Source: Leptospira meyeri
Lineage (GTDB): Bacteria > Spirochaetota > Leptospiria > Leptospirales > Leptospiraceae
DNA length: 64,000 nucleotides
NCBI RefSeq assembly: GCF_004368965.1
Contig: NZ_SORO01000001.1
Span: forward strand, 372,001 to 436,000
Direction: 5' to 3'
Shown here: positions 50,513 to 59,130 of the stretch, in pieces
Layout: each line of letters opens with the position of its first letter
Numbering within the stretch: the first letter of the stretch is position 1
The notes under the pieces: model-generated
The model's database searches: none
What the model saw: only the letters and a program-made list of their open reading frames with translations
What the model was told of the DNA's origin: nothing
Program-made: the position numbers and the translations under genes

Positions 50513-50635
50513 TTATGTTTATGCCCTTAAGGTGTTTGGTATTTCCTAGGATTTGTATAGAAAAATGAATGTCCAGGAAAATTCGGTTTTTACAGGGATC
50601 TGTCAGCAGATTTCCTGTCCAAGTAGGTAGAGATT

Positions 50636-51745
50636 ATGAACTTAGACTCGTTTTCATTTAGCCCAAATGACCCCGCAGATACTGTCCTTTTGAACGCTGT
50701 CCAAGGCAAACGGATCTCTCCCGCAGAGGCTCTCCTCCTTTACAAGAGTGGGGACTTTCTAAAAATCCAAATGGCGGCACGGTTTCTCCGCGAAAAAATT
50801 CGCCCGCATACAGAAGCCAGTTACACAATGTTCCGAGTGGTGAACTATACCAATTATTGCAATGTGGAATGCAGTTTTTGTTCCTTTATGGACGAGATTG
50901 GGAACGGAAAAGGTTATGTTCTCTCCAAAGAAGAAATCCTGCAAAAAATGGATTACGCGGTGGAAGAAGGGGCTGACCAAATGTTCCTCCAAGGTGGGGT
51001 TTATCCCGATTTGCCTTTTGATTATTATTTAGATGTGATTCGGACGGTAAAAACAAAATACCCCAAGATGCATATCCGCGCTTTTTCACCAGTGGAAGTG
51101 ATCAATTTAGAAACCATCACGGGCAAACCACTCCGCGAAGTATTACTCATTTTAAAAGAAGCCGGTCTTGATTCGGTTCCAGGGGCTGGGGCAGAAATTC
51201 TCACAGAGAGAATGCGCCAAATCATTTCTCCTAAAAAAGCCACTGTATCGGAATGGGTAAGAGCAATGGAAACCTGTCACGAAGTAGGGCTTCTTGGATC
51301 GGCAAATGTCGTTTTTGGATCGGAAGAAACAGAAGAAGAGGTGATCGAACACTTATCTGTGGTTCGAGACCTCCAGGACAGGACCGGTGGTTTTTTATCT
51401 TTTATTCCTTGGACCTTCCAACCACAAACCAAAAGGTGCAAAGTAAGACCCGTTCCTACTCATGAATACTTGAAGGTTCTTGGGATTTCCCGGATCTTCC
51501 TCGACAATATCAAACACATTGAAACATCCGTTATGGTTCTTGGAAAAGGTGTGGGACAATTGGCTCTCTATTCCGGGGCAGATGATATTTCTTCTGTTGT
51601 CATTGAAGAAAATGTACTTCGTTCCTTTGGACTAAAAACAGAAAAGGAAGCTCGTAAGTTTTTAAGAGAAGGGGGATTCCAACCCATCCGAAGGAATTTA
51701 CTGTACGAAGAAGAATACGAAGGCAATCGAGCAGAAGTGGAGTGA
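50636..51745 (+). CDS. mqnC: Cyclic dehypoxanthine futalosine synthase MqnC (radical SAM)
   Basis: Radical SAM enzyme of the futalosine route to menaquinone, 369 residues. Motifs: [12 protein letters not shown] (CxxxCxxC), [46 protein letters not shown] (distinguishes MqnC from MqnE) and a C-terminal block with [15 protein letters not shown] and [10 protein letters not shown] good ribosome site (TAGGTAGAG) precedes the ATG. The other mqn genes are not in this window. Confidence 0.88.
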   Translation: MNLDSFSFSPNDPADTVLLNAVQGKRISPAEALLLYKSGDFLKIQMAARFLREKIRPHTEASYTMFRVVNYTNYCNVECSFCSFMDEIGNGKGYVLSKEEILQKMDYAVEEGADQMFLQGGVYPDLPFDYYLDVIRTVKTKYPKMHIRAFSPVEVINLETITGKPLREVLLILKEAGLDSVPGAGAEILTERMRQIISPKKATVSEWVRAMETCHEVGLLGSANVVFGSEETEEEVIEHLSVVRDLQDRTGGFLSFIPWTFQPQTKRCKVRPVPTHEYLKVLGISRIFLDNIKHIETSVMVLGKGVGQLALYSGADDISSVVIEENVLRSFGLKTEKEARKFLREGGFQPIRRNLLYEEEYEGNRAEVE

Positions 51746-51810
51746 ATTTTTTTATCCAAGTTTGTATCGAAGTTTTTTTCGGTTAAGGTTCTCACCAAAG
51801 ATCAGCGAGT

Positions 51811-51837
51811 AAAAAAAAAGACGGGCTTTCACCCATC
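51811..51837 (-). terminator. Intrinsic terminator
   Basis: On the minus strand GATGGGT, a GAAA loop and GCCCGTC (7 pairs with two G-T wobbles) are followed by nine T residues. It lies about 95 bases downstream of the diguanylate cyclase stop, in the 187-base convergent gap to mqnC. It would end the minus-strand transcript. Confidence 0.7.
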
Positions 51838-51874
51838 TTGGAAGTTTTACACCTTATCCGTTATGGACATAAAC

Positions 51875-51889
51875 TGAGAATCAGTCTCA
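51875..51889. promoter_or_regulatory. Fur/PerR-box-like 7-1-7 palindrome
   Basis: TGAGAAT C AGTCTCA is a 7-1-7 inverted repeat with one mismatch, close to Fur/PerR-type sites. It sits between the stop of the diguanylate cyclase and the terminator, not upstream of an annotated gene, so its purpose is unclear. A very short reading frame of 7 codons (starting ATGTCCATA on the minus strand) lies between it and the terminator. Confidence 0.35.
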
Positions 51890-51932
51890 ATATCAATGGT
51901 TATGATTTCTGCAATCCTTGTCGATCATTTTT

Positions 51933-53126
51933 TTATGATTCGATGAGTGTGATTCGGTTTCTTCCCTCATTTTTTGAGGTATAGAGAGCCGTGTCAATTT
52001 TGTGGTAGAGTTCATCAAAACTAGGATCGTCTTCTGGGCGAAAGAGTGTGGCCCCAATGGATACCGTTAGGGTAAGGGATTCGCCAGGTTGGTTATGAAT
52101 GGGAATTTGCAAACGTTCCAATTTCTCGCGGATGGATTCGGCAAGAACCTGCAAACCTTCTCTGTCAATGGGAGAGACAAGCAAACAAAATTCATCTCCA
52201 CCAATTCGCGCCGCAATGTCTGTGATCCTTGTTCTGGACTTTACCGTTTTCGCAAAAGCCTGGATGGCAAGGTCGCCTTGTTTGTGACCGTATTTATCAT
52301 TGATTGCCTTTAACCGGTCCAAATCCAAAATCACAAGCCCAATGATAAACCCTTCTCGGTTGGATCTTTTTTTATAGAGATCGAACTGCTCTAACAGATG
52401 GCGTCTGTTAAATAGTTCAGTCATCGAATCCACCCGAGAGAGATCTTCTATTTTTTGATTGATCCGAAGTAGTTTTCCTACAGTGATCCGTAATCTTGCC
52501 TTTACTCTATATTCTTCAAATCGCCAGTAGTTGATGAGGAGGTTTGCAACAAATCCAAAAGCGAGTAAAAAGGAAACAATCAGCACATCTTGATAAAAGA
52601 CAAAACGATCAAAACCCTGGATTCGCGAAAAGTTTAAATGTAAGGGAATGAATACAGCAATGTAAAGAGTGGAAAGAAGTAGAATCCGGAAAGGTTCAAT
52701 CCAAAGAAGAATCGAAGCACTGGCGATGACAATGGCAGAGCCAAACAGATAATAGGCATGGTTTGGTTTGTCATACACCATCATGGGTATATAGAGTAAA
52801 ATGAGACCAATGAGGACAAGACTTGTAATTCCGTAGATATGTCGTTGGTAAAGTTTAACCCTTTTTTTTCCAAAGAGATAGACAAAAAAACAAATGGCAA
52901 GAGAAGAGATTCTAAAAAAGGCAATCCAGAAACTTGCTTCTTTGGTTCGCACGAGAGAATCGACAAACAGAAGAGAGATGATCGAAGTAAAGGCCGTCAT
53001 CACGCTAAAAATCTGAAGGGAAGATCCTATATCCGAAATATTTGTAGCAGTGAAACTAGGATGGTAGGTTCGTAAAAACATTTTACGAAAAACAAAAAAA
53101 TATCTTTTGAATGTATGCCTACGCAT
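51933..53126 (-). CDS. Membrane diguanylate cyclase (GGDEF)
   Basis: A 397-residue protein: six or so TM helices (about 40-210), a short coiled-coil linker, and a GGDEF domain (about 235-397) that makes cyclic di-GMP from 2 GTP. The active-site loop RIGGDEFC is intact, and an inhibitory RxxD motif (RITD) lies five residues before it, so product inhibition is expected. The membrane part resembles no sensor I can name. An in-frame ATG at residue 16 is an alternative start. Confidence 0.92.
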   Translation of the reverse strand: MRRHTFKRYFFVFRKMFLRTYHPSFTATNISDIGSSLQIFSVMTAFTSIISLLFVDSLVRTKEASFWIAFFRISSLAICFFVYLFGKKRVKLYQRHIYGITSLVLIGLILLYIPMMVYDKPNHAYYLFGSAIVIASASILLWIEPFRILLLSTLYIAVFIPLHLNFSRIQGFDRFVFYQDVLIVSFLLAFGFVANLLINYWRFEEYRVKARLRITVGKLLRINQKIEDLSRVDSMTELFNRRHLLEQFDLYKKRSNREGFIIGLVILDLDRLKAINDKYGHKQGDLAIQAFAKTVKSRTRITDIAARIGGDEFCLLVSPIDREGLQVLAESIREKLERLQIPIHNQPGESLTLTVSIGATLFRPEDDPSFDELYHKIDTALYTSKNEGRNRITLIES

Positions 53127-53182
53127 GTAAGAACCAGAACTAACGATACCGAAAATCTAAGATCTGTAAACCATTTCCTTGG

Positions 53183-54001
53183 TTAGAAAATGATTACCTT
53201 TCTTTGGGATTTGGCAAGAACTTCTGGAATGGTCAGTCCATCACTTCCCAAAGACCGTATTCTTTCTCCATTGGAATAAAGGACAACTCCTTTGATTCCA
53301 AAATTTCCGATCATAGTGAATGAAATTTGGTCGAGTCTGTCTTTTAAGATTTCCATACTCCCTCCATAATGAATATCTTCCGAAATCGAGAGGTGGAGGA
53401 TTCCATTTTCCAAACGGTAGTTGGGATCCATTCTGACTCTTTTGGACAAAGCAGAAAGAACCCCTTTTCCTTTTTCTTCTGGATTTGGTCCTTTGGTTAA
53501 TTCTTGGAATAAAAAAGGAATCGGATCTCCACCCGGAAATTCCCGGGTGAGTTTAACTAGTTGGGATTGGCTATTTTTGCCGGTTCCATAAAATTTTAGA
53601 AAGTAAACCGGTAAGTAACCTGCATCCACTTGCAGGCGTTTGCCGGTGCCAGGAAACCTATCTTCGGGAAGGGTGATTTCTGGAATAGTTTCATCCACTA
53701 ATTTTGTCTGAGGTTTTTGTTTTGATTCGGAATCAGGAAAGGTTTGTATCAAAACTTCTTCCTCCCAATTCAAATCATCTTCCCAATTTTCTTTGGTAAA
53801 TGGATCAGAGGGTTCTGCAAATTTTGCCTTATCTTGCGACTTACCGATATTGCGGAATCCTTGTTTGGGAAGAAAACTTCCAGTGGCTTTCGGATCAAAG
53901 CCCATTGACTTTTCAATGAGGACTAGTACAAGAAAAATCCCGCCTATTAGATAGCGTAAAGATTTCCATTTGTCTTCTTGGATTTGGGGATGTACCGCCA
54001 C
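53183..54001 (-). CDS. GerMN-domain membrane-anchored protein
   Basis: A 272-residue protein with a single TM anchor (about 17-32), a Pro/Glu-rich linker, and a GerMN domain (about 128-260): YLPVYFLKFYGTGKNSQ, PIPFLFQELTKGPNPEE, ILHLSISEDIHYG, then TMIGNFGIKGVVLYSNG. The domain is found in spore germination and lipoprotein LpqB-type proteins; in spirochaetes its job is not known. The N-terminal MAVHPQ region has no signal peptidase site, so it should stay membrane-anchored. Confidence 0.72.
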   Translation of the reverse strand: MAVHPQIQEDKWKSLRYLIGGIFLVLVLIEKSMGFDPKATGSFLPKQGFRNIGKSQDKAKFAEPSDPFTKENWEDDLNWEEEVLIQTFPDSESKQKPQTKLVDETIPEITLPEDRFPGTGKRLQVDAGYLPVYFLKFYGTGKNSQSQLVKLTREFPGGDPIPFLFQELTKGPNPEEKGKGVLSALSKRVRMDPNYRLENGILHLSISEDIHYGGSMEILKDRLDQISFTMIGNFGIKGVVLYSNGERIRSLGSDGLTIPEVLAKSQRKVIIF

Positions 54002-54035
54002 ACTATCAATGTCGGAAAAGTCGAGAATTTGGAAT

Positions 54036-54710
54036 TTAAAAAAAATCTTTCAAAGTAGGTAAATCATCGAATTTCCAATCGAAATCGGGAATTTCTCCGG
54101 GAAGGCCATGACCAAAGGTGCAGAAGCCAAAGGGGCATCCATTCTCTCTTGCCGCTTCCCAGTCACTATATCTGTCTCCAATCATCGCAATGGCACTTGG
54201 TTCTAAATTGTATTTGCGAACATACTCCGCAAGGATCTCACCTTTGCTATGGATGGTGTCTTGGTTGATCACGACAATTGGTTCGAAGTATTGTAAGACT
54301 CCTGCTGTATCCAAAACGGTTTCGATATAAGCTTTTCTTCCGTTGGAGGCACAAGTGATGGTATATCCCTTTTCTTTGAGATAATGGATGGTAGAGCCGA
54401 CACCTGCATAAAAATCTCCACCGCCACTCCTAATAGCGTCGCAGAGAAGGTCTAGAACCCTTCCAGAAATAATATCTCGTTCGGATTCAGGAAGGTTTGG
54501 TAATAGGTTTTTAAAGATGGTACGAACCGGTTTCCCAATTTCATTCATAATCTGGTCATGACTCGGCAAGGACGTGATTTTTCCCGTCTTCTGTGCAAAC
54601 TCTTCGATTGCCTGCACGTAGGTCTTAAAGATTATGGATTCTGAGGAAAATAAGGTCCCATCGACATCGAAGGCGACCATGCGGATTTCCCCCAGGCGGT
54701 TTTCTTGCAT
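54036..54710 (-). CDS. HAD-superfamily phosphatase, phosphoglycolate phosphatase-like
   Basis: A HAD hydrolase of about 224 residues with motif I FDVDGTLF, motif II TCASNG, and motif [12 protein letters not shown]; the cap is helical (subclass I). Phosphoglycolate or pyrophosphate-type substrates are typical of this family but the substrate cannot be read from sequence. Start: ATG at 54710, with an in-frame GTG at 54716 as alternative. It diverges from the KamA-like operon by about 50 bases. Confidence 0.85.
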   Translation of the reverse strand: MQENRLGEIRMVAFDVDGTLFSSESIIFKTYVQAIEEFAQKTGKITSLPSHDQIMNEIGKPVRTIFKNLLPNLPESERDIISGRVLDLLCDAIRSGGGDFYAGVGSTIHYLKEKGYTITCASNGRKAYIETVLDTAGVLQYFEPIVVINQDTIHSKGEILAEYVRKYNLEPSAIAMIGDRYSDWEAARENGCPFGFCTFGHGLPGEIPDFDWKFDDLPTLKDFF

Positions 54711-54762
54711 TACCACCAGAAAAGAATTTGGCGGTCTCTTGGCAAGTAAGGAATTGGAAGTT

Positions 54763-55968
54763 ATGCTCGTGCAAAGCAGTTTATCAGAAGTTCTTAAGGC
54801 GCGCGAAGAATTGTATTCTCGGACAAATTGGACGGATCACACCTCGCAGTTACAAAATCGAGTGAAAGGGGAAGACTTATCTCTGTATTTTGTCCTGACC
54901 GAATCTGAAATCATAGGAATTAAAGAGACCATCCGTTTGCATGTCTCTACCACTCCGTATTACCTTTCTTTGTCAAGTCCCGATGATCCGAATTGTCCCA
55001 TTCGAAAGATGATTGTTCCCAGATCAGAAGAGGCGGTCCTTTCGTCAGAAGAAAGTTCCGATCCTCTGGATGAAGAAAGGCTAAGCCCTGTTCGTGGGCT
55101 GACCCATATGTATCCCAATCGGGTACTTTTATTTTCCAATCATTCTTGTAGTGTGTACTGCCGTCATTGTATGCGGGGTCGAAAAGTATCTTCCAATGAA
55201 GAAAGAATGGAAAAAGGGGATTTGGAAAAGGCATTTGAATACATACGAAACCATCCTGAAATAGAAGATGTAGTCATCAGCGGTGGAGATCCTCTTAACT
55301 TAGCCGATGCCAGAATCGAGTGGATTCTTTCTGAGTTAAACTCCATCCCTCACGTAAAAATTTGTCGTTTGGGTACAAGAAACCCTGTTACTTTGCCATT
55401 TCGGATCACAGAGGCCTTGTGCAAAATCATAGAAACTTATAATAATGACAAACTTTCCATATTTTGTAATACGCAGTTCAATCATCCCAAAGAATGCACC
55501 AAAGAATCCAAAGAAGCAATCCTTCGGTTACTAAAAGCAGGTGTTTCTGTCGGGAATCAGTCAGTACTTTTAAAGGACATCAATGATGATGAAGAGACTA
55601 TGCTTAGCCTTCATAAAAAACTTCTGGAAATGCGTGTTCGTGCTTATTATCTATATGACCCGGAACTGATCCCAGGTTCTAGGGGTTTTCGAACTCCACT
55701 TGCCCGTGGGATAGAAATTGTAGAATACATGAGAGGTAAAATTGGAGGGATGGGGATTCCCCAATTTGTAAATGACCTTCCTGGTGGAGGCGGTAAAATT
55801 ACCATTGCACCTAACTGGTATTTGGGGTATATTCCGAAAACCCGCCAACATGTATTTCGATCGGCAGTCACCAAAAAAATCCATCTATCCTTCGAACCTG
55901 TAGATTCCACCAAAGAATCCTATTACCCTGTTCTCAGTGAAGCTGATTTGGAGAAACTGGGATTATGA
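54763..55968 (+). CDS. KamA-family radical SAM aminomutase-like protein
   Basis: A 401-residue relative of lysine 2,3-aminomutase, which moves an amino group from C2 to C3 using SAM, a 4Fe-4S cluster and PLP. Motifs: [12 protein letters not shown], cluster motif CSVYCRHC (C129, C133, C136), [19 protein letters not shown] and PGGGGKIT. Clostridial KamA binds the substrate epsilon-amino group with D293 and D330; the matching residues here are E301 (in YDPEL) and D338 (in NDLPGG). The ATG at 54763 has a GGAA upstream; the upstream extension is antisense to the HAD gene. Its stop overlaps the ATP-grasp ATG. Confidence 0.85.
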   Translation: MLVQSSLSEVLKAREELYSRTNWTDHTSQLQNRVKGEDLSLYFVLTESEIIGIKETIRLHVSTTPYYLSLSSPDDPNCPIRKMIVPRSEEAVLSSEESSDPLDEERLSPVRGLTHMYPNRVLLFSNHSCSVYCRHCMRGRKVSSNEERMEKGDLEKAFEYIRNHPEIEDVVISGGDPLNLADARIEWILSELNSIPHVKICRLGTRNPVTLPFRITEALCKIIETYNNDKLSIFCNTQFNHPKECTKESKEAILRLLKAGVSVGNQSVLLKDINDDEETMLSLHKKLLEMRVRAYYLYDPELIPGSRGFRTPLARGIEIVEYMRGKIGGMGIPQFVNDLPGGGGKITIAPNWYLGYIPKTRQHVFRSAVTKKIHLSFEPVDSTKESYYPVLSEADLEKLGL

Positions 55969-56960
55969 AAGGCACTGTGATCCTCGCTTGTGATGTTTAT
56001 GATCCGAATATTCCCGAATTTTCTCAGGAATGGGAATCGGAAGAAACCATACAAAAGATGGAACAAACCATCCTGGATTTAGGTTATGATGTAGCGGTTT
56101 TATCAAATCCATCAGAGATAACTTCCGTTCTCAGTACCATTCCTTTTGAAGAGAGAAAACACTGGATCGTTTGGAATCTTGTGGAAGGATACCGGTCCCC
56201 AAACAGAGAAGCCTATATACCGGCGTTATGCGAATATTTGGCCGTTCCCCATACGGGAAGTTCTGCGACTGTCCAAACCTTAACGTTGGATAAATACAAA
56301 ACAAATCTCTTTTTAAAATCTTTTGGAATTCCCGTAGCTGATTCTTGGCTTGTCGAAGATAAAAACCAAACACCGCCGGGAAACCTTCCCTTATTCATCA
56401 AACCAAATGGAGAGGGTTCGAGTCTAGGTATTAACGAAAAAAATCTAATTCAGAATGATACCGATTGGGGGAATGTTTTGCCCGCATTGGTTGAAAAATT
56501 CCATTCCGTCATTGCGGAATCCTACCTCTCGGGTAGGGAGCTGACGATCGCAGTACTTGGAAACAAGGGTGAGTATACTGCCACAGACCCTGCCTTTGTT
56601 GACTATCCGGGACTTGTTTACAGTGATCTTGTTAAATCCAAAGAAAACTTTGTTGAATCATTGGATTTTTCTGTGCCCAAAGACTTGTCTGAGTCCCTGC
56701 AAACCTATGCAGTGAAAATTGCGAGTCTCCTGGGAAGTTCCGGTTATATTAGGATCGATTTTAAATTGGAAAAAGAATTACCCTATCTTTTGGAAGTGAA
56801 CGCAACACCGGGTTTTTCTTCTATATATTCCACCTTGCCATTGTTATGGGAAATAAGTGGAAGGTCTTACTCTGAATTGTTAAGTTATGTTTTGGATTTA
56901 GGGTTTCAGGAATACAAACACCATCATCGTTATCAATATGCAAAGGATAAAAACCTATGA
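55965..56960 (+). CDS. D-Ala-D-Ala ligase-like ATP-grasp enzyme
   Basis: A 331-residue ATP-grasp ligase. Motifs: [14 protein letters not shown] (ATP binding), RIDFKLE...[13 protein letters not shown] (metal-binding Glu and Asn) and [10 protein letters not shown]. The N-terminal substrate lobe differs from normal Ddl ([13 protein letters not shown] instead of the usual GxxGEDG block), so the substrate is probably not D-alanine. Enzymes of this class join a carboxylate to an amine. It starts 4 bases inside the KamA-like gene and ends 4 bases inside the next. Confidence 0.82.
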   Translation: MKGTVILACDVYDPNIPEFSQEWESEETIQKMEQTILDLGYDVAVLSNPSEITSVLSTIPFEERKHWIVWNLVEGYRSPNREAYIPALCEYLAVPHTGSSATVQTLTLDKYKTNLFLKSFGIPVADSWLVEDKNQTPPGNLPLFIKPNGEGSSLGINEKNLIQNDTDWGNVLPALVEKFHSVIAESYLSGRELTIAVLGNKGEYTATDPAFVDYPGLVYSDLVKSKENFVESLDFSVPKDLSESLQTYAVKIASLLGSSGYIRIDFKLEKELPYLLEVNATPGFSSIYSTLPLLWEISGRSYSELLSYVLDLGFQEYKHHHRYQYAKDKNL

Positions 56961-57634
56961 ACATCGTGGAAACTTTAAAAAAGGATGTAGAATCTCATCC
57001 CATCCTTAGATCAAAATGGTTGTTGGAACGAAGTGCCTCAATGAGTTTTAACGACTTAATTTTATGGTTAAGCCAAGAATACTTTGTATCGATTGGCTTT
57101 GTGGACTGGTTTTTGTTAGTAGCTGCCAAAACAAGAGATCAAAAGGCAAAAATTGTTCTTGTGGAAAATATTTGGGGAGAACTCGGAGAAGGAAAAATTG
57201 CAGACACTCATGTTTCGATTCTCATTGAGTTTTTAACAAAACTAAACTTTGATTTTACAAATCATAAAATTTTGCCAGAAACAAAAACCTATTTGGAAAA
57301 AATGGAGTCCATCATTGCAAAAGGATTTTTTTATGGGCTTGGGGCACTCGGGCCGGCAAATGAATACCTTTTGAAATTAGAATACTCGCAGATCTCTGAA
57401 GCATATAAAAAACTGAAAACAGAAATGGCACTTCCAGAAGGTAAATTTTTCCAAGTAAATTTGGAAGCGGATGAAGGCCATAGCCAACGTATGTTTGAAC
57501 TGATTGAAGAAACTGCAATCACAGACGAAGCAAAGAACCAAGTGATCGAAGGAAATTTACTTGCTCTGATGGCAAGGGAAGATTTTTACAAAGGACTCTC
57601 TCGTTTGGATGAGGAACACCTTACGAAAGTTTAG
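56957..57634 (+). CDS. Haem-oxygenase-like metalloenzyme (TenA/PqqC/HDO fold)
   Basis: A 225-residue all-helical protein of the iron-containing HDO/PqqC/TenA class. The typical core reads NIWGELGEGKIADTHVSIL, and a second helix has NLEADEGHSQRMFEL. Possible metal ligands are E78, H85, E136, D172 and H175. Family members use iron and oxygen (or act as thiaminases) on amino-acid-like substrates; BesC, for instance, cuts a lysine derivative. Translation is coupled to the ATP-grasp gene through an ATGA overlap. It overlaps the convergent DCC gene by 14 bases. Confidence 0.75.
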   Translation: MNIVETLKKDVESHPILRSKWLLERSASMSFNDLILWLSQEYFVSIGFVDWFLLVAAKTRDQKAKIVLVENIWGELGEGKIADTHVSILIEFLTKLNFDFTNHKILPETKTYLEKMESIIAKGFFYGLGALGPANEYLLKLEYSQISEAYKKLKTEMALPEGKFFQVNLEADEGHSQRMFELIEETAITDEAKNQVIEGNLLALMAREDFYKGLSRLDEEHLTKV

Positions 57635-57974
57635 TTCGAAAACGTTTCAAAAAAAGCATTATCCCCATTCCGAAAAATGGGACTAGGGGCAAATACAAAA
57701 GGAAACTGAAGTATTTGTATTTGTCCATTTTCCAAAAAAGTTGCCTTACAGCAAAGAACCCTGGATACCGATTTCCAGATTCGATGAGTTGCACTTCCCC
57801 CGCACATAAGGTTTTGTTTAGTTGTTTGTGAAGGGACTGAAGTTCTTCGTCTGTGAGCTTATGAAAGGAAATAATGGCAACTTGATCTTTTGTTTTTTCT
57901 CGAATGGATTTTGCCAAGCGGGTACAAAATTCACAGTTTCCATCATAGACTAAGACTGAATTTTTAGATAACAT
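57621..57974 (-). CDS. DCC (DUF393) thiol-disulfide protein
   Basis: A 117-residue protein with the DCC motif VLVYDGNCEFC (DxxCxxC, thioredoxin-like start) and a C-terminal hydrophobic stretch (LLYLPLVPFFGMGIML), so it is probably membrane-tethered. The family is linked to thiol redox, but its reaction is not settled. It is the last gene of the bfr operon, 10 bases after the NAGS-like gene. Confidence 0.8.
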   Translation of the reverse strand: MLSKNSVLVYDGNCEFCTRLAKSIREKTKDQVAIISFHKLTDEELQSLHKQLNKTLCAGEVQLIESGNRYPGFFAVRQLFWKMDKYKYFSFLLYLPLVPFFGMGIMLFLKRFRTKLS

Positions 57975-57984
57975 AGGTATTGGA

Positions 57985-59130
57985 TTACTTCGGATAAAAA
58001 TCTTCCGGTTGTGACTTTAATATTTGGATAGTAGCAGGAATGAGTGATTGGCTGAGTCCCAACCAATAATAATACCAACTTTCATCCTTTTCAATCCCTT
58101 GTGCGACAGACATATACCATTTGTTGATATTATTGTCTGGTTTGCTTCGCCAAAACAGTGGTCGGCAGTGTTCTAAGATTTGGTCCCAAATATCGCGACC
58201 TACACCTGCACCTCTTGCCACACCGTTCACTGCAAATTTAGAAAGTAAATACCCATGTTCAGTTTTTTGCATCCAAGCGCAGGCTCTGTACGACTCTTCT
58301 AAAAATAAAACATCAAATTTAGTTTTGTAAAATTCTGGTTTTAATGGTTTGCCAAAAGATTCTTCAATGAGTTGGAATACTCTTGGCATATCGACGTCCT
58401 CAGTAGAATGACAAACCTTGATTTTGTTTTTTCGCTTAACAAGAGTTCCACTTCCTTTTACGGTAAAAAGTTCGGTGAGTAGAGTGAATGGGGAAGTGAG
58501 AACAATGCTAAATTTTGGATCTTCTATTTTTGCCAATAAGTCTTCCGAAAGTTGGATGAACTCCTCCTGTGACCGAGAAAGTGTCATCCCTTCCGGAAGA
58601 GACAAATGTGAATCACTTTGTAAGATTGATTTTACCTTACTCGTATTTGGGTCTTTTAGTGGACCATCTATCGAAACATAAATGACCTTTGAAGAATGGA
58701 GGATAGAACGACAACGGTCAATAAGTGCGGAAAGTTTTTCCTTTTCATCATCCCAAAGTAAAATCGGGATTTTTTTCTGACCGATACTTTTTGTGACTTC
58801 TTCTTTTAGAGGTTGGTTTCGATCCACCACTTGGTAGGAGAAACCAAGACTTCTTTCGCCATCTGCATTCACTTGTTCCAGTGGGAAAAAAACTTTTAAG
58901 TATTGGAAACTATCTATTTCCAAAATGACAAAGGGAAAAAGATCCAGTTGGTAGAGTAGTTTTAGGTCTGAAAATAAGGCTTCCGAACTATCAAAAATGG
59001 TTTCCGAATCCGCATAAAGAATCGCAAACGATTCCGGAGATAAAGATTGGAATTCTTTTAAGAAAAGAAGTCCATCTCTTGGATCTCTTGTGATTTCAAA
59101 GACCCGACTGAGTACGTCTTTGGAATTCAT
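57985..59130 (-). CDS. N-acetylglutamate synthase-like protein (AAK-type N-terminus plus NAT domain)
   Basis: A 381-residue protein. The C-terminal half matches the NAT (DUF619) domain of vertebrate-type N-acetylglutamate synthases: KFAVNGVARGAGVG, LFWRSKPDNNINKWY and WYYYWLGL. Before it, LLTELFTVKGSGTLVKR matches the linker from the amino-acid-kinase domain, but the kinase region itself (about 1-230) has lost the Gly-rich substrate motifs. It probably makes N-acetylglutamate for arginine synthesis or acylates another amine. Its ATG overlaps the methyltransferase stop by ATGA. Confidence 0.72.
   Translation of the reverse strand: MNSKDVLSRVFEITRDPRDGLLFLKEFQSLSPESFAILYADSETIFDSSEALFSDLKLLYQLDLFPFVILEIDSFQYLKVFFPLEQVNADGERSLGFSYQVVDRNQPLKEEVTKSIGQKKIPILLWDDEKEKLSALIDRCRSILHSSKVIYVSIDGPLKDPNTSKVKSILQSDSHLSLPEGMTLSRSQEEFIQLSEDLLAKIEDPKFSIVLTSPFTLLTELFTVKGSGTLVKRKNKIKVCHSTEDVDMPRVFQLIEESFGKPLKPEFYKTKFDVLFLEESYRACAWMQKTEHGYLLSKFAVNGVARGAGVGRDIWDQILEHCRPLFWRSKPDNNINKWYMSVAQGIEKDESWYYYWLGLSQSLIPATIQILKSQPEDFYPK

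Noticed and set aside
50593..50617. A riboswitch in the mqnC leader
   Set aside because: The hairpin is small, has a bulge and a wobble pair, and no known riboswitch consensus fits in the 123-base gap.
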